A model generated the notes under the pieces. That model worked only from the letters and a program-made list of their open reading frames with translations, made no database searches and was not told the origin of the DNA. Below, in pieces: positions 1 to 7,188 of a stretch of 8,003 nt of DNA. This DNA is from Clostridia bacterium (GTDB lineage: Bacteria > Bacillota > Clostridia > Christensenellales > Borkfalkiaceae), in assembly GCA_017501125.1 (NCBI GenBank), contig JAFVXN010000199.1, forward strand, positions 1 through 8,003, written 5' to 3'. The first letter of the stretch is position 1, and each line of letters starts with the position of its first letter. The translations under genes were made by a program, and so were the position numbers.

Positions 1-1
1 G

Positions 2-136
2 GAAAACGCATCGGCAGAGGAAAGCGCGCAAGAAGACACGGCAACGCCCGCCGAGGAAGCAGTAAAAGAAGAAACGCCCGTGGAAGAGGCGGAAGAAATC
101 ACGCAAGAGAAAACGGAGGAAGGAGACAACGCATGA
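2..136 (+). CDS. C-terminal end of an unidentified protein with an acidic tail (partial)
   Basis: An open frame enters from the left edge and ends at a TGA at 134-136. The visible 44 residues are almost only Glu, Ala, Thr, Pro, Gln and Asp with a few Lys (for example AEEAVKEETPVEEAEE). This is a low-complexity, strongly acidic, probably disordered tail with no recognisable domain. Its stop codon overlaps the start of the next gene in an ATGA arrangement, so the two are probably translationally coupled, and the GGAGG/GGAG ribosome site of the next gene lies inside this tail. That this is a real coding end, and not chance, is supported by the overlap and by codon usage like the neighbours. The identity of the protein cannot be told from the tail. 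Confidence 0.6.
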   Translation, partial: ENASAEESAQEDTATPAEEAVKEETPVEEAEEITQEKTEEGDNA

Positions 137-402
137 AAGCAATCGTCACGGTGACGGGAAAAGATAAGCAAGGGATTATCGCAAAGGTAAGTTCCTTCTT
201 AGCGTCGAAAGGTGCCAACATCGAAGATATTTCGCAGACGGTCATGGGGGAATATTTCGCCATGATTATGATGGTAGAGGTGGTAGGTAGCGACGGCGAC
301 CTTGCCGCGCTCGCCAAGGAGTGCAGCGAGATGGGTAAGACCATCGGCATGGATATCCATATGCAGCACGAAGACATCTTCAAAGCGATGCACAACGTTT
401 AA
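133..402 (+). CDS. ACT-domain protein, UPF0237 family
   Basis: This 89-residue protein is a single ACT domain. The first strand MKAIVTVTG is followed by the turn KDKQGI (residues 10-15), where ACT domains place the Gly at the ligand site. A helix (about 15-27) and the segment GANIEDISQTVMG follow, and a second beta-alpha-beta half ends in an amphipathic helix. ACT domains bind amino acids or other small ligands and regulate a partner. UPF0237 proteins are free-standing ACT domains, typically encoded beside a UPF0210 gene, as here 21 bases downstream. The start is the ATG with GGAG at 122-125, seven bases away, plus a second GGAGG at 115-119. It overlaps the upstream stop by four bases. Length is normal for the family. 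The ligand is unknown; regulation of the UPF0210 partner is inferred from the pairing. Confidence 0.9.
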   Translation: MKAIVTVTGKDKQGIIAKVSSFLASKGANIEDISQTVMGEYFAMIMMVEVVGSDGDLAALAKECSEMGKTIGMDIHMQHEDIFKAMHNV

Positions 403-423
403 TCGGCGGTAAGAGGAGATAGT

Positions 424-1779
424 ATGTTTACCAACTTCGAGATACTTGAGACGATTAACATGGTAGAAAAGGAACACTTAGACATCCGCACGATTACGAT
501 GGGCTTGTCTTTGTTGTCCTGCGTCCGCGACAGCGCCGAGGCTACGGCTACGGCGGTGTACGACCTCGTCTGCAAAAGGGCGGAAAATATCGTCAAGACG
601 GCGGACGAACTGTCGGGCGAATATGGGATTCCCATCGTCAACAAGCGCATTTCCGTCACCCCCGTGTCCTTGATTACGGCGGCGTTCCCTGAAAAATCGG
701 GACTTGTCGGCAAGGCGCTCGACGACGCGGCGGAAAGATTAGGCATCGACTTTTTGGGTGGCTACTCTGCCCTCGTACATAAGTCGACGGCGGATTACGA
801 GAGAAAATTCATCCAGACGATACCCGAGGTTTTGGCGACGACGAAAAGGCTTTGTTCTTCCGTTAACGTCGGCTCTACCAAGTCGGGCATCAATATGGAG
901 GCGGTGCGCCTGATGGGCGAGACCTTCAAAGAGGCGGCTCGACTTACGGCGGACAGCGACGGCATGGGCGCGGCGAAACTCGTCGCTTTTTGCAACGCCG
1001 TTGAGGACAACCCCTTCATGGCAGGTGCTTTCCACGGCGTAGGGGAGGCAGACGTCGTCGTCAACGTCGGCGTTTCTGGCCCTGGCGTCGTAAAATGCGC
1101 GTTGGAGAAGATTCCCGACGCCAACTTGACGGATGCGGCAGAGATGATTAAACGCACCGCGTTCAAAATCACGCGTGCGGGACAACTCGTCGCTAAGGAA
1201 GCGGCAAAGAGACTGGGCGCAGAGTTCGGCATCGTCGACTTGTCTTTGGCGCCCACCCCTGCGGTAGGCGACTCGGTGGCGGCGATTTTGGAGGAACTGG
1301 GTATCGAGACGGTAGGCGGTCACGGCACGACGGCGGCGCTTGCTATGCTCAACGACGCGGTCAAAAAGGGCGGCGTTATGGCGTCTTCCAAGGTCGGCGG
1401 TTTGTCGGGTGCGTTTATTCCCGTCAGCGAGGATATCGGTATGATTCGCGCGGCGGAAAAGGGCGCGATTACTTTGGATAAGTTAGAGGCGATGACTTGC
1501 GTATGCAGCGTAGGGCTCGATATGATAGCCGTCCCTGGTGATACGCCAGCCACGACGATAGCGGCGATTATCGCAGACGAAGCGGCAATCGGTATGATCA
1601 ACCAAAAGACGACGGCGGTGCGCATTATCCCCGCCCCTGGCAAGAAAGTAGGGGACGAGGTCAACTTCGGCGGGCTGTTGGGTCGTGCGCCCGTTATGCC
1701 CGTGCATAGTTGTGACTCGTCAAAACTCATCAATCGCGGCGGTTCTATCCCCGCACCTATACACAGTTTCAAAAACTAA
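424..1779 (+). CDS. UPF0210 (DUF711, 'PFL family') protein
   Basis: This 451-residue protein has the usual full length of UPF0210. Recognisable conserved stretches are the N-terminal FEILETINMVEKEHLDIRTIT, the glycine-rich GVSGPGVV (216-223), CVCSVGLDM with Cys359 and Cys361, and the family-typical end RGGSIPAPIHSFKN. The family is structurally related to pyruvate formate-lyase-like folds (established knowledge, hence the database name 'PFL family'), but its biochemical role is not established. I see no canonical glycyl-radical motif and no activase gene nearby. The ATG is preceded by AGAGGAG at 412-418 at good spacing. It follows the ACT gene by 21 bases and is surely co-transcribed with it. 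Family membership is secure; function is not. A cytosolic protein is expected, as no signal peptide or membrane helix is visible. Confidence 0.92.
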   Translation: MFTNFEILETINMVEKEHLDIRTITMGLSLLSCVRDSAEATATAVYDLVCKRAENIVKTADELSGEYGIPIVNKRISVTPVSLITAAFPEKSGLVGKALDDAAERLGIDFLGGYSALVHKSTADYERKFIQTIPEVLATTKRLCSSVNVGSTKSGINMEAVRLMGETFKEAARLTADSDGMGAAKLVAFCNAVEDNPFMAGAFHGVGEADVVVNVGVSGPGVVKCALEKIPDANLTDAAEMIKRTAFKITRAGQLVAKEAAKRLGAEFGIVDLSLAPTPAVGDSVAAILEELGIETVGGHGTTAALAMLNDAVKKGGVMASSKVGGLSGAFIPVSEDIGMIRAAEKGAITLDKLEAMTCVCSVGLDMIAVPGDTPATTIAAIIADEAAIGMINQKTTAVRIIPAPGKKVGDEVNFGGLLGRAPVMPVHSCDSSKLINRGGSIPAPIHSFKN

Positions 1780-1813
1780 GCGAATTATCGCCAAATCAAG
1801 AAAAGGAACGTAT

Positions 1814-3592
1814 ATGCAAAGAAAGGAAGTGGACCCTCGTTTTCGCTGGAAAACGGCTGATATTTTTACGGACGACGAAAGTTGGGAGAAGGAATTTTCT
1901 TCTTTAGAAGAAAAATACGCCGATATGGATTTTTCGCCTTACGAGAAGGGCTTTGACAAGAAGGAAACGTTACTTGCTTATTTGCAGATTATGCAAGATT
2001 TTTCCCTGCGTATAGAGCGGTTGCACCTGTATGCACATATGCGCAAGGACGAAGACGTACGCGTATCCAAATATTCCGCCTACGTCGCCAAGGTAATGTC
2101 CTTATACTCGCAGGTTGCGGCAAAGACCTCTTTTGCGGAACCCGCCTTGACGGCGTTGCCTGACGAGGTGCTGGACGGCTATATCCAAGACCCCGATTTG
2201 GCGGCGTACGATTATTCCCTCAAAAAAGTGAAGAAGGCAAAACCCCACGTCCTCAGTGCGGAAGAGGAGGGGATTTTGGCACTTGCCGCCGACGTGACGT
2301 CGGGTTTTCGCGATACCTTTACGATGCTCGACAACGCCAACCTCAACCTGCCCAAAGCGACGCTGGAAGGCGAGGAGGTGCAGATGAGTCACGCCTTGTA
2401 CGGGCTGGTTATGCACGGCGAGGATAGGGCGACGAGAAAGGACTGGTTTGAAAAATATTACGGCGCGTACGAGAGATTGCTCGACGCGATTACGCAGACC
2501 TATTACGGCAACGTCAAAAAAGATATCTTTTTTGCACGCACGAAAAAATACGATAGTTGTCAGCAGATGGCGCTGGACAGCGAGGACGTCTCGCCCGTCG
2601 TCTACGACAACTTGCTCTCGGCGGTGGAGCAGGGATTGCCTGCGATGCACCGCTACGTTCGTCTTAGGAAACGAGTCCTCGGCTTAGACGAAATGCATAT
2701 GTACGATATCGGCGCGCCGCTCGTTGCGGACGCCGAGATGAAACTCTCTTTCGACGAAGCCTTTGACCTCGTCAAGAAGGGGTTGGCTCCTTTGGGAGAG
2801 GAATATTTGTCCCTCTTTGAAAAGGGGCGCACGGACGGCTGGATAGACGTCTACGAGACGGAAGGCAAGAGGAGCGGTGCCTATTGCACGGGCGCGTACG
2901 GATTGCATCCGTACGTCCTGCTCAATTATCAGCCGACCACGCACGAGGTATTCACTATCGCTCACGAGATGGGTCACGCCCTGCACAGTTATTTTTCGGA
3001 CGGCGCACAACCTTACGAAAAGGCGGGCTACACCATTTTCCTCGCGGAGATTGCCTCTACCGTCAACGAGGTGTTGTTGCTCAAATACCTCTCGCAAAAC
3101 ACGACGGACGAAAAACTGAAAAAATACCTTTTAGGGTATTATTTGGAGATGGTGCGCACGACGCTATTCAGGCAGACGCAGTTTGCCGAATTCGAGCAAA
3201 AGGCGCACGCCTTGGCGGAGGGAGGCACCCCGTTGACCAAGGAAAATCTTTGCGAAACCTATCGCACGCTGAACGAAAAATATTACGGCGACGGCGTCAC
3301 GCACGATAGGCAGATTGCTTTGGAATGGGCGAGGATTCCGCATTTCTACAACTCCTTTTACGTCTATAAATACGCGACGGGGATTATCTCGGCGATGTCC
3401 ATCGTCCGCAGGATTTTGACGGAAGGGGAGAGGGCGGTAAAGGACTACGTCGCCTTTCTTTCGTCGGGTGGCAGTACCGACCCCGTGTCCATTTTACAGG
3501 CGGCAGGGGTGGATTTAACGACGAAGAAACCCTTTGAAGACGCAATGCAGGAATTTGAGGAGACGTTAAAAGCGTTCGAACAATTGATATAA
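1814..3592 (+). CDS. pepF: Oligoendopeptidase F, M3B family zinc metallopeptidase
   Basis: This 592-residue cytosolic peptidase cuts oligopeptides, presumably recycling peptides from uptake or protein turnover. The zinc site is HEMGH at residues 384-388, with catalytic Glu385 and third ligand Glu412 in FLAEIAST. This spacing equals that of the M3 family. The C-terminal IPHFYNSFYVYKYATG (from about residue 508, His510) carries the His/Tyr cluster that stabilises the transition state in M3 enzymes. The N-terminus (VDPRFRWKTADIF...WEKEF) is typical of PepF. I chose ATG 1814 because AAAGGA at 1802-1807 sits six bases upstream and homologous starts fall here. The frame is open 43 codons further up to 1685, but that extension lies within the UPF0210 gene and is not PepF-like. 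Length is normal (about 600). No signal peptide is seen. Confidence 0.94.
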   Translation: MQRKEVDPRFRWKTADIFTDDESWEKEFSSLEEKYADMDFSPYEKGFDKKETLLAYLQIMQDFSLRIERLHLYAHMRKDEDVRVSKYSAYVAKVMSLYSQVAAKTSFAEPALTALPDEVLDGYIQDPDLAAYDYSLKKVKKAKPHVLSAEEEGILALAADVTSGFRDTFTMLDNANLNLPKATLEGEEVQMSHALYGLVMHGEDRATRKDWFEKYYGAYERLLDAITQTYYGNVKKDIFFARTKKYDSCQQMALDSEDVSPVVYDNLLSAVEQGLPAMHRYVRLRKRVLGLDEMHMYDIGAPLVADAEMKLSFDEAFDLVKKGLAPLGEEYLSLFEKGRTDGWIDVYETEGKRSGAYCTGAYGLHPYVLLNYQPTTHEVFTIAHEMGHALHSYFSDGAQPYEKAGYTIFLAEIASTVNEVLLLKYLSQNTTDEKLKKYLLGYYLEMVRTTLFRQTQFAEFEQKAHALAEGGTPLTKENLCETYRTLNEKYYGDGVTHDRQIALEWARIPHFYNSFYVYKYATGIISAMSIVRRILTEGERAVKDYVAFLSSGGSTDPVSILQAAGVDLTTKKPFEDAMQEFEETLKAFEQLI

Positions 3593-3593
3593 T
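3566..3593 (+). promoter_or_regulatory. Candidate sigma-A-type promoter upstream of dnaB
   Basis: A perfect TATAAT at 3588-3593 overlaps the pepF stop codon. A weak -35 (TTAAAA, 3566-3571, four of six matches) lies 16 bases upstream. Transcription would start near 3600, giving a very short leader before the ribosome site CGGAG (3601-3605) and the dnaB ATG at 3613. The perfect -10 is suggestive, but the -35 is poor and the site is AT-rich by virtue of the stop codon, so it may be chance. If real, it would give dnaB and its followers expression independent of pepF. Confidence 0.35.
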
Positions 3594-3612
3594 ATACCAA
3601 CGGAGAAAACTT

Positions 3613-5118
3613 ATGGCTAACGAGCACAACACGATGCCCTACAATCGCGACGCGGAGATGGCGCTTTTGGGCTGTTTCTTGATTGACACCGAGATAGCGG
3701 CGGAGATGATAGACAAAGTCTCGGCGGAAGATTTTTACGTCGAGGCGCACAAATATATCGTGGCGGCGATGAAGAAGGCTTTCGTCGACAGAAAACCCAT
3801 CGATATCGTCACGGTCGCGGACGAGTTGGACGGGGAAGGAAATTTGGATAAGGTAGGCGGCTACGCATACCTTAACGATTTGGCGCAGGTGACTCCCAGT
3901 GCCGCCAATTACCAGTCTTATTACGATATCGTATCCCGTGACGGCACCAACCGTCGCCTCATTCGCGCGGCACGAAAAATCATTGAGAATTCGATGAGTG
4001 GCGCAGAGGAGCAAAACGCCCTTGCTTTCGCGGAAAAATCTATCTACGACATCTCGCGCGAGATGGATACTTCCTCGTTGAAAGGTATGGCGGAAGGGGA
4101 TATCGTCGGCGAAGTTCTCCATAAGTTCGAGGCGTTGCAATCGGACCCCGACGCCTATCGCGGCGTATCGACGGGCTTTAAGCACTTTGATAGGATTACC
4201 AACGGCTTGCAAGGCGGTGCGCTCGTCGTTTTGGCGGCTCGTCCCGGTATGGGTAAGACGTCGCTTGCTATGAACATCGTAGAACACGCAGCGCTTAGAA
4301 AGAACAAAGTCTGCGCCGTATTCTCGCTCGAAATGCCGCGCGCGCAGATCGTACAAAGGTTGGTTTGCTCGTACGCAGGCGTCAGTATGGCGAAGGCGCT
4401 GAGAAAATCCAAAGAAACGCTCAACAATACGGAGTGGCAAAAGTTGATGCTCGCGAGCGATAAATTGCGCCAGAGCAAGATTTTCATCGACGACTCCTCC
4501 CGTATCACGCCTTCGGAGATTTTGTCCAAGTGCCGTAGGTTGAAGACGACTTCGGGTGGGCTTGACCTCGTGATGATCGACTATATCCAGTTGATGTCGG
4601 CAGGGACCAACGTGAAGGACGGCGGCGCGGAGAATAGGCAACAAGAAGTCGCCCAGATCACCCGTGAACTCAAGATTATGGCAAAGGAACTGGACGTGCC
4701 CATTTTGGCGCTGTCGCAACTTCGTCGTATCCAATCCAAGGAGCCGACCCTTTCCGACCTTCGTGAATCGGGCGCTATCGAGCAAGACGCAGATATCGTT
4801 ATGTTTATCAATCGTCCCGAGGCGACGGCAACGCAAGAGGAGATTGCGACGGGCAAGATTATCAAAGGCGCGGCGCAACTTATCCTCGCTAAGCACCGCG
4901 ACGGCGAACAGGGCAGGATAGATCTTCGCTTTATCGGCGAGAGCACCAAGTTCGTCGACGTGGACGAGCAGAACCGCAGTGACGAGCCTCCTCAATTCGG
5001 CAGACCCAAGGTCGAGGTGGACTACGACAACGACGAGGAATACGAGTACGAGGACGACGGCTATATCCCGCCCGAGCCTCCTGCCTCGATGACGGAAAAG
5101 GAAGAGATGCCCTTTTAA
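3613..5118 (+). CDS. dnaB: Replicative DNA helicase DnaB (DnaC in Bacillus naming)
   Basis: This is the hexameric RecA-fold helicase that unwinds DNA at the replication fork and works with primase. The N-terminal helical domain starts at PYNRDAEMALLGCF. The C-terminal ATPase domain has Walker A ARPGMGKT (209-216), Walker B LVMIDYIQL with Asp323, the LSQLRR segment, SDLRESGAIEQDADIVMFINR, and the arginine-finger region AKHRDGEQG with Arg429. No intein interrupts these motifs. At 501 residues it is about 50 longer than common DnaB proteins. The extra length is an acidic, Tyr/Pro-containing C-terminal tail (about 447-501) ending EKEEMPF, which resembles the SSB C-terminal tip. The ATG has CGGAG at 3601-3605, seven bases upstream. 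The gene stands 20 bases after pepF and one base before the next gene. The helicase assignment is secure; the meaning of the tail is inference. Confidence 0.96.
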   Translation: MANEHNTMPYNRDAEMALLGCFLIDTEIAAEMIDKVSAEDFYVEAHKYIVAAMKKAFVDRKPIDIVTVADELDGEGNLDKVGGYAYLNDLAQVTPSAANYQSYYDIVSRDGTNRRLIRAARKIIENSMSGAEEQNALAFAEKSIYDISREMDTSSLKGMAEGDIVGEVLHKFEALQSDPDAYRGVSTGFKHFDRITNGLQGGALVVLAARPGMGKTSLAMNIVEHAALRKNKVCAVFSLEMPRAQIVQRLVCSYAGVSMAKALRKSKETLNNTEWQKLMLASDKLRQSKIFIDDSSRITPSEILSKCRRLKTTSGGLDLVMIDYIQLMSAGTNVKDGGAENRQQEVAQITRELKIMAKELDVPILALSQLRRIQSKEPTLSDLRESGAIEQDADIVMFINRPEATATQEEIATGKIIKGAAQLILAKHRDGEQGRIDLRFIGESTKFVDVDEQNRSDEPPQFGRPKVEVDYDNDEEYEYEDDGYIPPEPPASMTEKEEMPF

Positions 5119-5119
5119 T

Positions 5120-6118
5120 ATGCAGACGAACGTTAAGAAAATAGACGCTGATTCGCTGGCAGAGGCGACGGCGATATTGCGCTCAGGCGGTGTAGTGGGA
5201 TTGCCGACGGAGACGGTATACGGGCTTGGCGGCAACGCTTTCGACGATACCGCCGTGCAAAAGATATTTGCCGTCAAAGGCAGACCTGCCGACAATCCGC
5301 TGATTGCGCACGTGCACGTAGGCTACGACTTATCTAAGATTATCGACTACGACACGCCGATCGCCCAAAAATTGCGCAAGGCTTTCTTGCCTGGTCCCTT
5401 GACCCTCGTGTATCCCTCGACGGGCAAGGTGAGCAAATTCGTCTCTTGCGGGCTGAACACGCTGGCTGTGCGCGTACCCTCGCATGAAGGTGCGCAGGCG
5501 TTGCTTTCGGCGGTGGATATCCCTATCGTCGCACCCAGCGCTAATTTGTCAAAACACGTTTCGCCCACCTCGGCAAAACACGTCTACGACGACTTTAACG
5601 GCAAGATTCCCTTAATCTTGGACGGAGGCGAGTCGCAGGGCGGTATCGAGAGTACGGTATGCGACGTGACGGGCGAGGTGCCCGTGATTTTGCGCCCAGG
5701 ACTTATCACGAAGGAGCAGATTGCCGAGGTGTGTGGAGATTGTCTTTCCTACGAGCACAAGGCAGGAGAGCAGGTAAAGAGCCCTGGCGTACTGTATAAG
5801 CATTATTCGCCAAGGTGCGAGACGGCACTGTTTACGAGCGTGGACGGCGCAAAGGAATATTTGGACAGTCAACCGCAGGGCAAGCGTATCGGCGTGCTGG
5901 CGGATAGCAAAAAGATAGACGCCTTCGAGGACGTTATTAGATACGATTTAGGCGCGACGCCCGAGGAGATGGCGGCAAGGCTGTATGCGTTGCTCCGCAG
6001 GGCGGAAGAGGAGTGCGACCTGCTAATCGCCGTCGAGCCGACGGAAAAAGGCGGCGTTATGGACGGGGTTTTGAACCGTCTTAGAAAGGCTTGCACCTCC
6101 AAGGATATACTCCATTAA
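5120..6118 (+). CDS. tsaC: L-threonylcarbamoyladenylate synthase, two-domain Sua5/YwlC type
   Basis: The enzyme makes threonylcarbamoyl-AMP from threonine, bicarbonate and ATP, the first step of t6A formation at position 37 of ANN-decoding tRNAs. TsaD, TsaB and TsaE then transfer the group. The 332 residues form an N-terminal YrdC domain (about 8-205) with PTETVYGLG (29-37), KGRPADNP (53-60) and APSAN (138-142). The linker motif SPGVLYKHYSP (221-231) is typical of Sua5, and a C-terminal Sua5 domain runs to the end. This is the long form, not the short TsaC of E. coli. The ATG comes one base after the dnaB stop (TAATATG). The nearest purine-rich site, GGAAGAG at 5100-5106, is 13 bases away, so initiation probably depends on ribosomes finishing dnaB. 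The phosphatase gene downstream echoes the ywlC-ywlE order of Bacillus. Confidence 0.95.
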   Translation: MQTNVKKIDADSLAEATAILRSGGVVGLPTETVYGLGGNAFDDTAVQKIFAVKGRPADNPLIAHVHVGYDLSKIIDYDTPIAQKLRKAFLPGPLTLVYPSTGKVSKFVSCGLNTLAVRVPSHEGAQALLSAVDIPIVAPSANLSKHVSPTSAKHVYDDFNGKIPLILDGGESQGGIESTVCDVTGEVPVILRPGLITKEQIAEVCGDCLSYEHKAGEQVKSPGVLYKHYSPRCETALFTSVDGAKEYLDSQPQGKRIGVLADSKKIDAFEDVIRYDLGATPEEMAARLYALLRRAEEECDLLIAVEPTEKGGVMDGVLNRLRKACTSKDILH

Positions 6119-6139
6119 GATTAGACGAACCAAAGAAAA

Positions 6140-6144
6140 GGGAG
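6140..6144 (+). promoter_or_regulatory. Ribosome binding site that fixes a GTG start
   Basis: GGGAG lies nine bases before GTG 6154 and is the only good Shine-Dalgarno sequence near the N-terminus of the phosphatase gene. It places the active-site Cys at residue 11, as expected for this family. The alternative TTG at 6091 would overlap the upstream gene and add 21 unrelated residues. Confidence 0.75.
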
Positions 6145-6153
6145 AAAAATAGC

Positions 6154-6723
6154 GTGAAAAAGCCCAAACAAATCCTATTTATATGTACGGGCAACACCTG
6201 CCGTTCACCGATGGCGCAGGCGCTACTTGCGCGCGAAATCGCCTCTCTTGGCATAGACGGATACGAGGCGGCGTCGGCAGGTACGGCGGCGCGCGTAGAC
6301 GGACGGCTCAATCCTCTTTCGGCGCAGGTGCTTTCAGAGAACGGGCTCGCTTTGGAGGGGTTTACCTCTACGCCTCTCGATGAAAAAATCTTAACGGGCG
6401 CAAAAGCCGTCGTCTGTATGACGGAGGCGCAGCGCGACGAGGTGGCGTATATGCGCTGGAAGGCGCTCAACGACAAGGGACGAAAACGCATCAGCGACAA
6501 CGTCTACTGTTTTTCGACGTTTTGCGGCAAAGAAATCCCCGACCCGTACGGGTACGGTCTGGAGGAATACCGCTACGTGTTTTCCCTGATGCAAGGGGGT
6601 ATGTATGCGTTGATGGATAAGTTGTTCTCTAAGGAACTCAAAGCCATGCTCCAAAAAGAGGGTGGCGTGGTGGAAGAAAAACCCAAAAAGAAAAGAAAGA
6701 AAAAAACCGCCGAAAAGGCGTAA
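6154..6723 (+). CDS. ywlE: Low-molecular-weight phosphatase, YwlE protein-arginine-phosphatase type
   Basis: The P-loop C-T-G-N-T-C-R-S (residues 11-18) carries the nucleophile Cys11 and Arg17. The DPYG motif (Asp130) supplies the general acid. The fifth P-loop position is Thr15. In B. subtilis YwlE this Thr selects for phosphoarginine, whereas tyrosine phosphatases usually have Ile there, so an arginine phosphatase opposing a McsB-type kinase is the best guess. Its McsB partner is not in this window. The GTG start is favoured by GGGAG at 6140-6144 and by motif position. At 189 residues it is longer than the usual 150 or so. The extra part is a C-terminal tail ending in a Lys/Arg run (PKKKRKKK) encoded by A-rich DNA. 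Neighbours are Sua5 and RpiB, as in the Bacillus ywl cluster. Tyrosine phosphatase activity remains possible. Confidence 0.87.
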   Translation: MKKPKQILFICTGNTCRSPMAQALLAREIASLGIDGYEAASAGTAARVDGRLNPLSAQVLSENGLALEGFTSTPLDEKILTGAKAVVCMTEAQRDEVAYMRWKALNDKGRKRISDNVYCFSTFCGKEIPDPYGYGLEEYRYVFSLMQGGMYALMDKLFSKELKAMLQKEGGVVEEKPKKKRKKKTAEKA

Positions 6724-6735
6724 AGGAGAAGGATA

Positions 6736-7188
6736 ATGAAGATTGCAGTTGCTTGCGACCACGGCGGTCTCAACTTGAAACAAGCGGTTATCGCATACGT
6801 AGAAAAACTGGGACACGAGGTCAAAGATTTCGGCACCTACACGAAGGATAGTTGCGACTACCCAGATTTTGCCGCGGCGGCAGCGGAAAGCGTAGCAAAA
6901 GGGGAGTGTGAGAGAGGTATCCTCGTATGCTCGTCGGGGATCGGCGTGTCCATCGTCGCCAACAAAGTGCCTGGCGTTAGATGTGCGCATTGTCACGATA
7001 CCTACTGTGCAAAATTCACGAGATTGCACAACGACGCCAATATGATTGCTTTCGGCGAGAAGGTAGTCGGCGAAGGCTTGATGCAAGAGATGGTATCCAT
7101 TTTCTTGACGACGGAATTCGAAGGCGGAGAAAGACACGAAAGACGCGTCGCTAAAATTAAGACCTTGGAAGAAAAGTACGCAAGATGA
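6736..7188 (+). CDS. rpiB: Ribose-5-phosphate isomerase B
   Basis: It interconverts ribose 5-phosphate and ribulose 5-phosphate in the non-oxidative pentose phosphate pathway in the cytosol. The 150 residues match the family length. Seen are the N-terminal strand with CDHGG (7-11), the catalytic loop CSSGIGVS with Cys65 (equivalent to E. coli Cys66) and SIVANKVPGVRCA. Further on are HNDANMIAFG, which binds substrate, and FEGGERHERR near the end, which contacts phosphate. The CDHGG and Cys-containing loop favour RpiB over the related LacA/LacB galactose-6-phosphate isomerases, as does the absence of lactose genes. AAGGAG just before the ATG gives a strong ribosome site about seven bases away. 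The gene is 12 bases after ywlE and overlaps the next gene by four bases (ATGA). Confidence 0.94.
   Translation: MKIAVACDHGGLNLKQAVIAYVEKLGHEVKDFGTYTKDSCDYPDFAAAAAESVAKGECERGILVCSSGIGVSIVANKVPGVRCAHCHDTYCAKFTRLHNDANMIAFGEKVVGEGLMQEMVSIFLTTEFEGGERHERRVAKIKTLEEKYAR

Noticed and set aside
739..1323. Minus-strand open frame opposite the UPF0210 gene
   Set aside because: Arg-rich shadow translation with no family resemblance.
424..1779. UPF0210 protein as a glycyl-radical enzyme
   Set aside because: The fold relation is to pyruvate formate-lyase, but I see no canonical glycyl-radical motif near the C-terminus and no radical SAM activase nearby.
1780..1791. GCGA...TCGC inverted repeat between the UPF0210 and pepF genes
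   Set aside because: Only four base pairs and no T tract follow; too weak for a terminator or operator.
1685..1813. Upstream extension of pepF to an earlier ATG
   Set aside because: The 43 extra codons lie over the UPF0210 end and the intergenic gap and do not look like PepF; ATG 1814 has a good ribosome site.
3613..5118. Intein or frameshift in dnaB
   Set aside because: DnaB is a frequent intein host, but the P-loop, Walker B and arginine-finger regions are continuous and in one frame.
3445..5295. A 616-codon open frame on the minus strand opposite dnaB
   Set aside because: It is antisense to a certain DnaB gene, its translation is Arg/His/Val-rich without recognisable domains, and it crosses three well-supported genes. 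The codon usage of the + strand genes explains the lack of stops.
6091..6153. TTG start for the phosphatase gene
   Set aside because: It would overlap the Sua5 gene end and add 21 unrelated residues; GTG 6154 has GGGAG and puts the active-site Cys at the family position.
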